From the NCBI GenBank assembly GCA_001896885.1, contig MKRJ01000036.1, forward strand, positions 1 through 64,000: a DNA stretch of 64,000 bases, in the 5' to 3' direction. The notes beneath the pieces were generated by a model. The model had not been told where the DNA came from and ran no database searches. It saw only the letters and a program-made list of their open reading frames with translations. Positions 8,221 through 18,057 of this stretch are shown here, piece after piece. The stretch's first letter is position 1. Every line of letters begins with the position of its first letter. Both the position numbers and the translations under genes were made by a program. The stretch is from Rhizobiales bacterium 65-79 (GTDB lineage: Bacteria > Pseudomonadota > Alphaproteobacteria > Rhizobiales > Rhizobiaceae).

Positions 8221-9480
8221 ATGAGTTTGTACGGCATGATGCGCACCGGCGTTTCCGGCATGGAAGCGCAGGCAAACCGGTTGTCAGCCACCGCCGACAA
8301 CATCGCCAATTCCAGCACCACCGGCTACAAGCGCGCCGGCACCCAGTTCTCCTCGCTGGTCATTCCGGGCTCGACGGGGAACTACAATTCCGGCGGCGTG
8401 ACCACCACGACCAGGCACGCCATCTCGGAAAGCGGCATCCTGCAATATACGACCTCCTCCACCGATCTCGCGGTCGACGGCGACGGCTTCTTCGTCGTCG
8501 CCGATACGAACGGCACGCCCTACCTCACCCGCGCCGGCAATTTCGTGCCGGACGCCGACGGCCACCTCGTCAACGCCGCCGGCTACACGCTTCTTGGCTA
8601 CAGCTTCGCCAACGGCACGCCCTCGGCGACCGCCAACGGTTTTGCCGGCCTCGAGCCGGTGACCATCTCGCAGACCGGGCTGACGGCGACGCCCTCCACC
8701 ACCGGCGATTTCTATGCCAACTTGCCGCACGACGCCGACATCGTCGCCGCGGCAAACCTGCCGTCCGCGAACGCGTCGACGGCGACCTACACGGCAAAGT
8801 CGTCGATCGTCACCTATGACAATTCGGGCGCCGAGAAGCTGCTCGACGTCTATTTCACCAAGACCGCGGACAATACCTGGGAAGTCACCGTCTACGACCA
8901 GTCGCAGGCGACCGCCGGCACCGGCTTCCCCTATTCGTCGGGGCCGCTCGCGACCGAAACGCTCAGTTTCGACGCCACGACCAACAAGCTCACCAGCGCC
9001 AGTGCGACCGACATGAGCATTCCGGTCCCGAATGGCGGCACCGTTGATCTCGACCTGTCCCAGTCGACCCAGTTCGCAGCCGACTACAGCGTCTATGACG
9101 CCAAGGTGAACGGCAATCCGCCGAGCAGCATACAGGACGTGAAAATCGCGGGAGACGGCACGGTCTACGCTCAGTTCGACGACGGTTCGCTCCGCGCGCT
9201 CTACCGCGTCCCGCTGGCCACGGTCGAAAGCCCCGATAATCTCCAGACCCTGACCGGCAATGTTTTCGCGGCCACGGCCGATTCCGGCGATCCGGCCCTC
9301 GGCTTTCCGGGAGACGGCAAGCTCGGCGACATCAAGTCCGGCGCGCTGGAGAATTCGAATGTCGACATCGCCCAGGAGCTTACCGACATGATCGAAGCGC
9401 AGCGCACCTACACCGCGAACTCGAAAGTGTTCCAGACCGGCTCCGACCTGATGGACGTGCTCGTGAACCTTGCGCGGTAG
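8221..9480 (+). CDS. flgE: Flagellar hook protein FlgE
   Basis: FlgE polymerises into the flexible hook joining rod and filament. The 419-residue protein carries the conserved axial-protein ends: an N-terminal rod-type motif (about 5-45, with NRLSATADNIANSSTTGYKR) and a C-terminal coiled segment (about 380-419, EAQRTYTANSKVFQTG). The middle is Ser/Thr/Ala/Asp-rich, as expected for the variable surface-exposed D1/D2 domains. It is first in a run flgE-flgK-flgL-flaF-flbT-flgD-fliQ and has its own upstream region with a motif shared by other flagellar operons. Confidence 0.96.
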   Translation: MSLYGMMRTGVSGMEAQANRLSATADNIANSSTTGYKRAGTQFSSLVIPGSTGNYNSGGVTTTTRHAISESGILQYTTSSTDLAVDGDGFFVVADTNGTPYLTRAGNFVPDADGHLVNAAGYTLLGYSFANGTPSATANGFAGLEPVTISQTGLTATPSTTGDFYANLPHDADIVAAANLPSANASTATYTAKSSIVTYDNSGAEKLLDVYFTKTADNTWEVTVYDQSQATAGTGFPYSSGPLATETLSFDATTNKLTSASATDMSIPVPNGGTVDLDLSQSTQFAADYSVYDAKVNGNPPSSIQDVKIAGDGTVYAQFDDGSLRALYRVPLATVESPDNLQTLTGNVFAATADSGDPALGFPGDGKLGDIKSGALENSNVDIAQELTDMIEAQRTYTANSKVFQTGSDLMDVLVNLAR

Positions 9481-9514
9481 CCATGTGCTGTAGTGTCAGC
9501 AGAGAATAACCGGC

Positions 9515-10981
9515 ATGTCGCTGACAACCGCCCTCAACATCGCCCAGTCGGCGCTCTTCAACACGACGCGCCAGACGACGGTCGTTTCCCAGAACATCTC
9601 GAATTCGGGGAACGCCGACTATGCGAGGCGTTCGGCGACGGTCGTCAGCACGTCGCCGGGCGCCACGGTCGTCAATATCCAGCGCACGACGGACGACGTT
9701 CTCTTCCGCAGCAATCTGCAGGCGCTTTCCTCCTACCAGGGGCAGAGCACGCTTCTGAACGGCATGGAGAATCTCGATCAGGCGGTGAACGGCGTCGACA
9801 ATGCGGATTCGGCCGCCTCCGCGCTGGGCGATTTCCAGCAGGCGCTGAACCTCTATTCGGCGACGCCCTCCAACACGAGCCTCGGCGAGAACACGATCGA
9901 ATCCGCGCGCCAGCTCGTCCGCAACCTGAACGACGGGACCCAGGCGATCCAGTCCTTCCGCACGGATATGGACAACCAGATCTCCCAGGCAGTCGGCGAC
10001 CTGAACAATCTGCTCAACAGCTTCAACCAGGCGAACCGCGCCATCGTCGCCGGCAACCAGACCGGCGCCGACGTCTCCGACATCGAGGACCAGCGCGACG
10101 GGCTGCTCAAGCAGATATCGCAATACGTGTCGATCTCCACCATCAAGCGCGGCAATGGCGACATGGTGCTGATGACGTCGGACGGCGCCACGCTCTACGA
10201 GACGGTGCCGCGCACCGTGACCTTCGACCCGACCGCCGGCTATTCGGCGACGACGGTCGGCAGCGCCATCAAGGTCGACGGCGTGCCGCTCAGCGCAGGC
10301 ACCGGCGGCAACACGACGGCATCCGGCTCGCTGCAAGCCATGGTGCAGTTGCGCGACAGCACGGCCACCACCATGCAGAGCCAGCTCGACGAGATCGCGC
10401 GCGGGCTCATTAGCTCCTTCGCCGAGAAGGACCCGAGCGGCACCGCCACGTTGCCGGATACGCCCGGCCTCTTCACCTGGCCGGGAGCGCCGGCGATGCC
10501 GGCCGACGGCACGCTGGTGCCGGGATTGGCCGGGCTGATCAAGGTCAATCCGGCGATGGATTCGACCGTCGGCGGCAGCGCTTCCGTCTTGCGCGACGGC
10601 GGGGCGGGCGGCACGGGCTACGTCGCCAACACCGCAGGAAACGCCTCCTATTCGGACCTTCTCATCGGTTATTCGCAGAATCTGGACAAGCCGATCGCCT
10701 TCGACCCGGCAGCCGGCGCCGGCTCCAACGCCAGCGTGATGACCTATTCCACCAACGCCATCAGTTCCTTCGAGGCGGCGCGGAAGGACGCCTCGGATGC
10801 CGCCGACAACAAGAACGCCCTGATGACGCGTACCGCGCAGGCCCTTTCCAATTCCACCGGCGTCAACATCGACGAGGAGATGTCGACGTTGCTCGACCTC
10901 GAGCATTCCTACCAGGCCTCGGCGCGCATGATCTCGACGGTGGACAGCATGCTCGGCGCACTCCTGGACGCGGTCAGCTAG
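9515..10981 (+). CDS. flgK: Hook-filament junction protein FlgK (HAP1)
   Basis: FlgK forms the first junction ring between hook and filament. The 488-residue product has the axial N-terminus (NIAQSALFNTTRQTTVVSQN), an extended helical coiled region to about residue 200, a Ser/Gly/Thr-rich central domain, and a C-terminal helix (about 440-488, NIDEEMSTLLDLEHSYQASA) typical of FlgK. It lies 34 bases after flgE and 13 before flgL, consistent with co-transcription. Confidence 0.95.
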   Translation: MSLTTALNIAQSALFNTTRQTTVVSQNISNSGNADYARRSATVVSTSPGATVVNIQRTTDDVLFRSNLQALSSYQGQSTLLNGMENLDQAVNGVDNADSAASALGDFQQALNLYSATPSNTSLGENTIESARQLVRNLNDGTQAIQSFRTDMDNQISQAVGDLNNLLNSFNQANRAIVAGNQTGADVSDIEDQRDGLLKQISQYVSISTIKRGNGDMVLMTSDGATLYETVPRTVTFDPTAGYSATTVGSAIKVDGVPLSAGTGGNTTASGSLQAMVQLRDSTATTMQSQLDEIARGLISSFAEKDPSGTATLPDTPGLFTWPGAPAMPADGTLVPGLAGLIKVNPAMDSTVGGSASVLRDGGAGGTGYVANTAGNASYSDLLIGYSQNLDKPIAFDPAAGAGSNASVMTYSTNAISSFEAARKDASDAADNKNALMTRTAQALSNSTGVNIDEEMSTLLDLEHSYQASARMISTVDSMLGALLDAVS

Positions 10982-10994
10982 GGCGGGCACGACG

Positions 10995-12044
10995 ATGAAG
11001 ACGACCTTCATATCTTCGCAGGCCGTGTCCAACGCGATGCGCTACCAGGTCATGGAGATGCAGCAGGAGCTCTCCAAGGCGCAAACCGAGGTGACGACAG
11101 GCCAGCTCGCCGATCCGGGCGTCACGCTCGGCTCGCGCACCGGCCAGGCCGTATCGCTCTCGCGCGATGTCGACCGGCTGAACGGGCTCGTCGATTCGAA
11201 CAATCTGATCGGCACCCGGCTCAGCGCGACCCAGGACGCGCTCGGCCAGATCAACGACCTGACGCAGACCTTCCTGTCCGCGCTTACCGCCGACAAGGGC
11301 AGCGGCGTCGCGCCGACCGTGACGCAGCAGGCGGCCCAGACGGCGCTGAGTTCGGTTACGTCCATCCTCAACACGAGCGTCAACGGCGAATACATCTTCG
11401 CCGGCACCAATACCGACGTGCAGCCGATCGACGATTTCAACGCCGCCGGCTCGCAGGCCAAGCAGGCGCTGGACGATTCCTTCCAGAGCTATTTCGGCTT
11501 CGCCCCGACCGACGCCGCCGCCGCGAACATCACCGCCGACCAGATGAACGATTTCATCGACAATGTGGTGTCGCCGCAGTTCCTGGGCTCAGGCTGGGGA
11601 ACCAACTGGTCGAAGGCGACGGACCAGCCGATCACCAGCCGCATCTCGCTGAACGAGACGGCCCAGACCTCCGTCAGCGCCAACACCATCGGCAACAAGA
11701 AATTCATGATGGCCGCCGCCATGGTGTCGGATTTCATGCAGGGCAACCTGTCCGAGGGCGCCCGCGACGCGCTGATCGACAAGGCGTCCGGCCTGATAAA
11801 CGACTCGCTCACGGATTCCGCCTCGCAGCAGGCCAATCTCGGCCTGACCGAGAACAAGGTCTCCAGCGCCACCGACCGCATCAAGTCGCAGGTCGACCTG
11901 TTCCAGCGCAACCTCCAGGACCTCGAAGGCGTCGATCCGTACGAGGCCTCGACGAAGATCACGTCGCTGCTCAACCAGATCGAGACCTCCTATTCGCTCA
12001 CCGCACGCATCCAGCAACTCAGCCTCGTCAACTATTTGAAGTGA
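10995..12044 (+). CDS. flgL: Hook-filament junction protein FlgL (HAP3)
   Basis: FlgL forms the second junction ring and belongs to the flagellin superfamily. The 349-residue protein begins with a flagellin-like N-terminal helix (about 1-140, with the LSKAQTEVTTGQ motif) and ends with a matching C-terminal coiled helix (about 280-349, EASTKITSLLNQIETSYSLT). The central part is a small variable domain. It follows flgK by 13 bases and precedes flaF by 28. Confidence 0.95.
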   Translation: MKTTFISSQAVSNAMRYQVMEMQQELSKAQTEVTTGQLADPGVTLGSRTGQAVSLSRDVDRLNGLVDSNNLIGTRLSATQDALGQINDLTQTFLSALTADKGSGVAPTVTQQAAQTALSSVTSILNTSVNGEYIFAGTNTDVQPIDDFNAAGSQAKQALDDSFQSYFGFAPTDAAAANITADQMNDFIDNVVSPQFLGSGWGTNWSKATDQPITSRISLNETAQTSVSANTIGNKKFMMAAAMVSDFMQGNLSEGARDALIDKASGLINDSLTDSASQQANLGLTENKVSSATDRIKSQVDLFQRNLQDLEGVDPYEASTKITSLLNQIETSYSLTARIQQLSLVNYLK

Positions 12045-12072
12045 CCTCAACCGCAGGCGGAACGGAACCCCC

Positions 12073-12420
12073 ATGTACCAATTTTCGTATGCCGAGATTC
12101 AGACCGACTCGATCGCCGACGCGAAGGACCGAGAGCGCCAGCTCCTGACGCGATCGATCGACCTGCTCTCGACAGCCAGGAAAAGCGGCGCCGGCTCGCC
12201 GCAGGCGGTGGAAGCCATCCACTTCATGAACCGCATCTGGACCTCCTTCATGGAGGATCTCGGGAGCACCGAGAACGAGCTCCCGGTGGAACTGCGCGCG
12301 AACCTGATTTCAATCGGGCTCTGGCTGCTGCGCGAGGGGGAAGCGGTGCGGCAGGGCCAGTCGCAGAATTTCGAAGGTCTCATCGAGGTGTCGCAGATCA
12401 TCCGCGACGGAATACAATGA
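12073..12420 (+). CDS. flaF: Flagellar biosynthesis regulator FlaF
   Basis: FlaF is an alphaproteobacterial flagellin-specific secretion chaperone that works against FlbT in controlling flagellin translation. The 115-residue, helix-rich protein matches the family in length and in the motifs RERQLLTRSIDLL and NLISIGLWLLREGEAV. The stop overlaps the flbT start by four bases (ATGA), the usual flaF-flbT coupling. Its presence implies flagellin genes elsewhere in the genome. Confidence 0.93.
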   Translation: MYQFSYAEIQTDSIADAKDRERQLLTRSIDLLSTARKSGAGSPQAVEAIHFMNRIWTSFMEDLGSTENELPVELRANLISIGLWLLREGEAVRQGQSQNFEGLIEVSQIIRDGIQ

Positions 12421-12857
12421 AGAACACGCTGAAGATATCGCTGAAGGCGAACGAGAAGATCTACATCAACGGCGCCGTCGTCAAGGTCGACCGCAAGGTG
12501 ACGATCGAACTGCTGAACGAGACTCAGTTCCTGCTCGAAAGCCATGTGATGCAGCCGGAACAGGCCTCGACGCCGCTCAGGCAGCTCTATTTCATCCTGC
12601 AGGTCATGCTGATGAATCCCGGCAATGCGGACCAGGCGCGCGACATGTTCCGGCAATCGCTGCCGCTGCTTCTGGAAAGCTTCCGCAACGAGCACATCCT
12701 GTCCTCGCTCAAATATGTCGACCAGCTGGTCAGCGAGGGCCATGTCTATGACGCGCTGAAGACCATACGCGGCCTCTACAGCCTCGAGGACGAGATCCTC
12801 TATCGCGGCATGGCGGCGTCGTCGGAATACCGGACCGAATTACGGGAGATCGCCTGA
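12417..12857 (+). CDS. flbT: Flagellin post-transcriptional regulator FlbT
   Basis: FlbT binds the 5' region of flagellin mRNA and promotes its decay (or, in some rhizobia and Brucella, supports translation) in response to hook assembly. The 146-residue protein has the characteristic N-terminus with LKANEKIYINGAVVKVDRK and the helical middle LESFRNEHILSSLKYVDQ. It overlaps flaF by four bases and flgD by one. Confidence 0.94.
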   Translation: MKNTLKISLKANEKIYINGAVVKVDRKVTIELLNETQFLLESHVMQPEQASTPLRQLYFILQVMLMNPGNADQARDMFRQSLPLLLESFRNEHILSSLKYVDQLVSEGHVYDALKTIRGLYSLEDEILYRGMAASSEYRTELREIA

Positions 12858-13261
12858 TGTCCGTGCCACCCGTCAGCACCACGAACAGTTCGACGACAGG
12901 AACGAGTTCGACGGCCCAGGCCGCCGGCCCGAGCATCGATTACCAGTCCTTCCTGAAGCTGCTCATGGCCGAGATGAAGAACCAGGATCCGACCAATCCG
13001 ATGGATTCGACGCAATATGTCGCGCAGCTCGCCACCTTCTCGCAGGTCGAGCAGTCGGTGCAGACGAACTCGAAGCTGGACCAGCTCCTGCAGACCTCGG
13101 CTTTGGCCCAGGCCGGCAACATCATCGGCCATAGCGTCACCTCCGCCGACGGCAACACGTCCGGCACCGTTTCGTCGGTCCGCCTCACTTCCGACGGACT
13201 GGTGGCAATCCTCGACACCGGCCAGGAAGTCACCATGCAGAGCGGCGTGGTGATACAGTAG
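12857..13261 (+). CDS. flgD: Flagellar hook assembly scaffold FlgD (short form)
   Basis: FlgD is the cap under which hook subunits assemble. This 134-residue version keeps the conserved N-terminal FlgD core (about 25-75, with YQSFLKLLMAEMKNQDP and the PMDSTQYVAQLATFSQVEQ motif) and a small beta-rich end with VRLTSDGLVAILDTGQEV, but lacks the larger Tudor/FnIII parts of enterobacterial FlgD. This short form is usual in rhizobia. It overlaps flbT by one base. Confidence 0.93.
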   Translation: MSVPPVSTTNSSTTGTSSTAQAAGPSIDYQSFLKLLMAEMKNQDPTNPMDSTQYVAQLATFSQVEQSVQTNSKLDQLLQTSALAQAGNIIGHSVTSADGNTSGTVSSVRLTSDGLVAILDTGQEVTMQSGVVIQ

Positions 13262-13277
13262 CCGCGAAGCCGCAGCC

Positions 13278-13544
13278 ATGAACGAAGCCGACGCCCTAGA
13301 CATCGTCCAATATGCGATCTGGACGGTGCTGCTCGCCTCCGGCCCGGCCGTGCTGGTGGCGATGGTCGTCGGCGTCGGCATCGCGCTCGTCCAGGCGCTG
13401 ACGCAGGTCCAGGAAATCACGCTGACCTTCGTGCCGAAGATCGTCGCGATCCTGATCGTGACGGCCATCACGGGGCCCTTCGTCGGCGCCCAGATAACCT
13501 CCTTCTCCAACGTCGTCTTCCAGCGCATCCAGAACGGATTCTGA
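13278..13544 (+). CDS. fliQ: Flagellar export gate protein FliQ
   Basis: FliQ is a small core subunit of the flagellar type III export gate (with FliP and FliR). The 88-residue protein is two membrane helices (about 18-42 and 52-76) joined by a charged loop, with the family sequence QALTQVQEITLTFVPKI. fliP is not in the window; in rhizobia it lies with the rod genes. Confidence 0.95.
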   Translation: MNEADALDIVQYAIWTVLLASGPAVLVAMVVGVGIALVQALTQVQEITLTFVPKIVAILIVTAITGPFVGAQITSFSNVVFQRIQNGF

Positions 13545-13586
13545 CCGGCCCGCGCCATTGAAGCGCCTCCGCCGTCTCACCCCTCG

Positions 13587-13605
13587 CGCAAGCTTCGCCC
13601 GCTAG
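13587..13605 (+). promoter_or_regulatory. Flagellar promoter-like motif upstream of flhA
   Basis: CGCAAG-N8-GCTAG, 55 bases before the flhA start; the closest match to the motif before fliF. It suggests that flhA-fliR and following genes have their own promoter. Confidence 0.45.
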
Positions 13606-13660
13606 TTTCCCTGCAGGCGGCCGCTCCTGCGGCCGCGCCGCGTTGGGAACCGGGCACAGC

Positions 13661-15748
13661 ATGGCGATCACCGAAACCAGTTCGACGACCGACATCAAGA
13701 AGCATGGCCGCGATGTCGGCTTCGCGCTCGGCATCATCACCATCCTTTCGGTGCTGTTCCTGCCGATCCCGCCCTTCCTGATCGATATCGGGCTGGCTTT
13801 CTCGATCGCGGTGTCGGTGCTGATCCTGATGGTGGCGCTGTGGATCCAGCGGCCGCTCGACTTCTCCTCCTTCCCGACCGTGCTTCTGGTCGCGACGATG
13901 CTGCGCCTTTCGCTCAACGTCGCCACGACGCGCGTGATCCTCTCGCACGGCAACGAGGGCACCAACGCGGCCGGCTACGTCATCGGCGGCTTCTCGCACC
14001 TCGTCATGGCCGGCGACTTCGTCATCGGCCTCATCGTCTTCCTCATCCTCATCGTGGTGAACTTCATCGTCATCACCAAGGGCTCGACCCGCATCGCCGA
14101 GGTGGGCGCGCGCTTCACCCTCGACGCCATCCCCGGCAAGCAGATGTCGATCGACGCCGATCTTTCCGCCGGCATGATCGACGAGAAGGAAGCGCAGCGC
14201 CGTCGCCGCGAGCTCGAAGAGGAATCGGCCTTCTTCGGCTCGATGGACGGCGCCTCAAAATTCGTCCGCGGCGACGCCATCGCCGGCCTCCTCATCACGG
14301 CCATCAACATCATCGGCGGCATCGCGATCGGCTACGCGCGCCACGGCATGGGGCTCAGCCAGGCGGCCGACATCTTCACCAAGCTTTCCGTCGGCGACGG
14401 CCTCGTCTCGCAGATCCCGGCGCTGATCGTCTCGCTCGCCGCCGGCCTGCTGGTCTCGAAAGGCGGCACGCGCGGCTCCGCCGACCAGGCCGTGTTCGGC
14501 CAGTTGAGCAACTATCCGCGCGCGCTTTTCGTCGCCGCGACCCTGATGGCGCTGCTCGCGATCATGCCCGGCCTGCCGGCGCTGCCCTTCCTCTTCCTCG
14601 GCGGCATGATGGCGACCGTCGGCTACGTCATCCCGATGCGCGAGAGCCGCCGCATCGCCGAGGCGGCGGAAGCCGAGAAGAAGAAGCAGGTCGTCAAGGA
14701 AGACGAGGAAAAGAACTCGATCAAGGCCTCGCTCAGGACCGCCGAGATCGAGCTTCTGATCGGCAAGCAGCTTTCCGCCAAGCTCCTCGCCTCGCATCAG
14801 GAACTCGCCTTCCGCATGGCCAAGATGCGCAAGAAGTTCGCGCAGCAATATGGCTTCGTCGTACCCGAGGTCAGGCTGACCGATGATTTCGGCATCCCGA
14901 CCAAGAGCTACCGCATCAAGGTGCACGGCACGGTCGTGGCCGAGCACGAGATGCGCGTCGGCGAACTACTCGTTTTGATCGGCAACAGCGCGCCCCCCGA
15001 AATGCCCGGCGAGGAAGTGCGCGAGCCGGCCTTCGGGATGCGTGCATGGTCGGTACCGGAAATGTTCGCCGAGGACCTGAAGCGGGAAAACTATTCCTTC
15101 GCCGACAATATGTCGGTGCTCCTCACCCATCTGTCCGAGGTCGTGCGCAACAACCTGCCGCAGCTCCTTTCATACAAGGACATGAAGGCGCTGATCGAGC
15201 GGCTCGACCCGGAATACCGCAAGCTCGCCGATGAGATCTGCACCACCCACATCACCTATCCGGGCCTGCAGGCGGTTTTGAAGCTGCTGCTCGCCGAGCG
15301 CATTTCCATCCGCAATCTTCATCTCATCATCGAGGCGATCGCCGAGATCGCGCCGCATGTGCGCCGCACCGAGCAGATCGTCGAGCATGTGCGCATCCGC
15401 ATGGCGCAGCAGATATGCGGCGACCTGACCGAGGGCGGCGTGCTCAAGGTGCTGCGCCTCGGCAACCGCTGGGACCTCGCCTTCCACCAGAGCCTGAAGC
15501 GCGACGCCAAGGGCGAGATACGCGAATTCGACATCGACCCGCGCCTGCTGGAGGAATTCGGCCAGGAAGCCTCGAAGGCCATTCGCAGCCATGTCGACGC
15601 AGGCGAGCGTTTCGTGCTGGTCACCGCGCCGGACGCGCGGCCCTATGTGCGCATGATCATCGAGCGCATGTTCCCGACGCTCTCGGTTCTCAGCCATGTC
15701 GAGATCGCCAAGGGCGTCGAGATCAAGGTGCTCGGGTCGATCGCGTGA
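13661..15748 (+). CDS. flhA: Flagellar export gate protein FlhA
   Basis: FlhA is the large subunit of the export gate; its membrane part uses the proton gradient and its cytoplasmic ring receives substrate-chaperone complexes. The 695-residue protein has about eight membrane helices in the first ~330 residues, the FHIPEP family signature around the [14 protein letters not shown] motif, a linker rich in Lys/Glu, and a C-terminal cytosolic domain from about 350. ATG at 13661 is preferred over an in-frame TTG six codons upstream. The stop overlaps the fliR start by four bases (GTGA). Confidence 0.97.
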   Translation: MAITETSSTTDIKKHGRDVGFALGIITILSVLFLPIPPFLIDIGLAFSIAVSVLILMVALWIQRPLDFSSFPTVLLVATMLRLSLNVATTRVILSHGNEGTNAAGYVIGGFSHLVMAGDFVIGLIVFLILIVVNFIVITKGSTRIAEVGARFTLDAIPGKQMSIDADLSAGMIDEKEAQRRRRELEEESAFFGSMDGASKFVRGDAIAGLLITAINIIGGIAIGYARHGMGLSQAADIFTKLSVGDGLVSQIPALIVSLAAGLLVSKGGTRGSADQAVFGQLSNYPRALFVAATLMALLAIMPGLPALPFLFLGGMMATVGYVIPMRESRRIAEAAEAEKKKQVVKEDEEKNSIKASLRTAEIELLIGKQLSAKLLASHQELAFRMAKMRKKFAQQYGFVVPEVRLTDDFGIPTKSYRIKVHGTVVAEHEMRVGELLVLIGNSAPPEMPGEEVREPAFGMRAWSVPEMFAEDLKRENYSFADNMSVLLTHLSEVVRNNLPQLLSYKDMKALIERLDPEYRKLADEICTTHITYPGLQAVLKLLLAERISIRNLHLIIEAIAEIAPHVRRTEQIVEHVRIRMAQQICGDLTEGGVLKVLRLGNRWDLAFHQSLKRDAKGEIREFDIDPRLLEEFGQEASKAIRSHVDAGERFVLVTAPDARPYVRMIIERMFPTLSVLSHVEIAKGVEIKVLGSIA

Positions 15749-16497
15749 CCGTCACGGTCGCACAGATCGTTCTCGCGGCCTTCCTCGCCTTCTGCCGCGT
15801 CGGCGCCTGCTTCATGATCATGCCCGGCTTCTCCAGCGCGCGCGTGCCGATGCAGGTCCGGCTCTATGTCGCGGTCGCGGCGAGCCTGGCGCTCTTCCTG
15901 CACCTTTCGAACGTCATCCTGCCTTTCGCCGAGAGCACGCCGGATGTCCTCTTCAGGACCATCGCTTCGGAGCTCCTGACCGGCGCGCTTATCGGCGTGC
16001 TGGCGCGGATCTACCTGCTCGCGCTCGAATTCATGGGAAGCGCCATTTCCATGATGATGGGCTTCAGCAATATCGGCGGCAGCGCCGCGCTGGAGAGCGA
16101 TCCGCAGGCTGCTCTCGGCAGCCTGCTCTCCTTCGCCGCGCTGCTGGTGCTCTTCCTGCTCGACTTCCATCTCGAGATCATCAAGGCGCTGGTGACCTCC
16201 TACCAAGTCGCGCCGCCCGACATGCTCTTCGATCCGCAATCGGCGCTCGTCGACGTGACCGACACCATCTCGCAATCCTTCTTCGTCGTCTTCCGGCTGG
16301 GAAGCCCCTTCGTCGCCTATGCGATCCTGGTCAATCTCGGCACCGGCCTCGTCAACAAGCTGACGCCGCAGATCCCGATCTACTTCATCTCGCTCCCCTT
16401 CATCATCACCGGCGGGCTGGTGCTCATGTATTTCGCCATCGGCAATTTCCTCAGCCTCTACGCTGACAGCCTCGTCTCCGTTACCATCGGCAGGTGA
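15745..16497 (+). CDS. fliR: Flagellar export gate protein FliR
   Basis: FliR is a core export gate subunit. Starting at the GTG that overlaps the flhA stop gives 250 residues, the family's normal length, with about six hydrophobic segments and the conserved [17 protein letters not shown] start and [15 protein letters not shown] end. The open frame extends 110 codons upstream into flhA, but that part has no FliR-like content. Confidence 0.95.
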   Translation: MTVTVAQIVLAAFLAFCRVGACFMIMPGFSSARVPMQVRLYVAVAASLALFLHLSNVILPFAESTPDVLFRTIASELLTGALIGVLARIYLLALEFMGSAISMMMGFSNIGGSAALESDPQAALGSLLSFAALLVLFLLDFHLEIIKALVTSYQVAPPDMLFDPQSALVDVTDTISQSFFVVFRLGSPFVAYAILVNLGTGLVNKLTPQIPIYFISLPFIITGGLVLMYFAIGNFLSLYADSLVSVTIGR

Positions 16498-16498
16498 C

Positions 16499-16885
16499 AT
16501 GGCATCCCGCACCGAACGCTTGAGGAAACTCGTCGATGTCCAGGAAAAGCTGAAGGCGCTCCACGAGATGCGCCGCGCGAACGCGCTCGCCGAAGCGGCC
16601 GCGGCCGGACGCGAGGCGGCCGAGCTTGCCGCCCGCTTCGACGCGACCGATTCGCTGACCGATCTGTTTCCGGACCTCTACGCCCGCCGTGTCGAGCGCG
16701 CGCTGCGCCGGCAGGACCAGCGGCTGGCCGCCGCCAGCAAGGAGGCAGGCCACGTCGCCACCCAGACCGCCCGCACCAACATGGTCGAGCGCTCCTGGCG
16801 CGAAGCCCGGCGCGACGACGACAGGCAGGCCCAGGACCGCGCGACGCTCGAAGCCGTCGAGCTTCGGCTCATCCCGCGCAAGTAA
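16499..16885 (+). CDS. FliJ-like coiled-coil flagellar protein
   Basis: A 128-residue, almost entirely helical protein rich in Arg, Ala and Glu, with no membrane segment. Length, charge pattern and position straight after fliR (one base after its stop) fit the FliJ-like export chaperones that couple the ATPase to FlhA; rhizobial genomes carry an unnamed gene of this type at the same place. No FliJ-specific residue could be confirmed, so function is inferred from context. Confidence 0.6.
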   Translation: MASRTERLRKLVDVQEKLKALHEMRRANALAEAAAAGREAAELAARFDATDSLTDLFPDLYARRVERALRRQDQRLAAASKEAGHVATQTARTNMVERSWREARRDDDRQAQDRATLEAVELRLIPRK

Positions 16886-16974
16886 GCCTGCCGCAAGCTA
16901 GTTCGGGCAAGGTTACCCCAGGAAAACCGGGTCCGGGCCCGTCGCGCGCGGATCGCAGAAGACAGGAAGTCCAA

Positions 16975-17568
16975 TTGGCCATCTCCCCGCCCAGCGACAT
17001 CGTTCTCGACGTGGCGCGCGCCGTCGATCCGGCCGAACTTGCCGCGGCCCGCACGCAGCTTGCGGAACGGGCGCGGGCCGGTGCGACGAAGGTGGAATTC
17101 CCCGATATCGCCGCTTCCGAAGCCTCGTCCCCCGCGACTGCACTGAAGAACATGGCAGGCATGCGCTTTACCGGCCATGCCGGCTCGGAGAAGACCGACC
17201 AAACGCCCAAGGCGTATCAGAAGTTCGAGGCGGCCGTCCTCCAGAACTTCATGCAGTCCATGATGCCGAAGGACAGCGAAGCCGTCTATGGCAAGGGCCT
17301 GGCCGGCGACATGTGGAAGTCCGAGCTGGCGCGGCAATTGGGCACCGTCCTGTCGGAGCGCGGCGGCATCGGCATCGCCAACAAGCTGCTCAAGGAACAT
17401 TACATGGTCGGCGACAAGAAGGTGGCGCTGACCGGCGCCTCCGAAGGCACCCGCAAGGACGAGGCCGACATGAAGCGGATGCTCTCGGTCGCCATGGTGG
17501 AGGAAATGCAGCGCAGACTAAACAGTCCGCTTTCCGTCCATGATGGCGGCGGGAAGAGCAAGATCTAG
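16975..17568 (+). CDS. FlgJ-type rod-binding protein
   Basis: A 197-residue protein whose second half (about 75-150) carries the rod-binding motif of the FlgJ N-terminal domain: KFEAAVLQNFMQSMMPK followed by GDMWKSELARQLGTVLS. FlgJ caps the growing rod in the periplasm; this version lacks the C-terminal muramidase, which may be replaced by the separate transglycosylase at 6641-7237. The only suitable start is TTG at 16975 with a CAGGAAG ribosome site; no ATG occurs before the conserved core. Alphaproteobacterial relatives are sometimes named CheL. Confidence 0.82.
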   Translation: MAISPPSDIVLDVARAVDPAELAAARTQLAERARAGATKVEFPDIAASEASSPATALKNMAGMRFTGHAGSEKTDQTPKAYQKFEAAVLQNFMQSMMPKDSEAVYGKGLAGDMWKSELARQLGTVLSERGGIGIANKLLKEHYMVGDKKVALTGASEGTRKDEADMKRMLSVAMVEEMQRRLNSPLSVHDGGGKSKI

Positions 17569-17576
17569 GAGCCGTG

Positions 17577-17999
17577 ATGCAGGAAGCCGCCCTCTACACC
17601 CCGGAACTGTCACGTTCCGCTCCGGCCGCGCAGGCCCCGGCGCCGCGTCCCGCCGCGCTCTCCGCCATCATCGGGCGGATCGAGGAAGCCATTGAGCAGG
17701 AGACCGCGGCGATCCGCAGCGATCCCGATTTCGACGTGAAGGGATCGAACGCCCGCAAGAGCCGGCACCTCTACGAGCTCAACCGGGCCATGAAAGGCCT
17801 GTCGCAGACCGACGTGCTGCGCGAACATCACGAGGCGCTCGTCCGCCTTCGCGGCAAGCTCACCGAAAACGAGAAGGCGCTGCGCGCCCATCTGAGCGCC
17901 GTCGCCGAGGTGGCGTCGCTGATCCGCGACGCCATCCAGCGGGCCGATGCCGACGGCACCTACTCCGCCCACGAATTCGGCGCCGGCCGCGCGGCATGA
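17577..17999 (+). CDS. FlgN-like flagellar export chaperone
   Basis: A 140-residue helical protein with a Pro/Ala-rich lead (about 1-30) and two long amphipathic helices (about 30-60 and 60-125). FlgN is the export chaperone for FlgK and FlgL; length, helix content and location after the FlgJ-like gene agree. The ATG at 17577 has AGGAG at 17567-17571 with good spacing; a GTG one codon upstream is possible. Assignment is by layout and context. Confidence 0.6.
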   Translation: MQEAALYTPELSRSAPAAQAPAPRPAALSAIIGRIEEAIEQETAAIRSDPDFDVKGSNARKSRHLYELNRAMKGLSQTDVLREHHEALVRLRGKLTENEKALRAHLSAVAEVASLIRDAIQRADADGTYSAHEFGAGRAA

Positions 18000-18057
18000 C
18001 GTCCTCGCCGGCCATAGCCGGGCGCGAGCGCCGGACGGCCCGGGCCGGAGCGCGCCG

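Noticed and set aside
16877-16910. CGCAAGTAAG and CGCAAGCTAG before the FlgJ-like gene as full members of the flagellar motif
   Set aside because: The second half (GCTAG) is shifted or missing; kept only as a weak fifth site.
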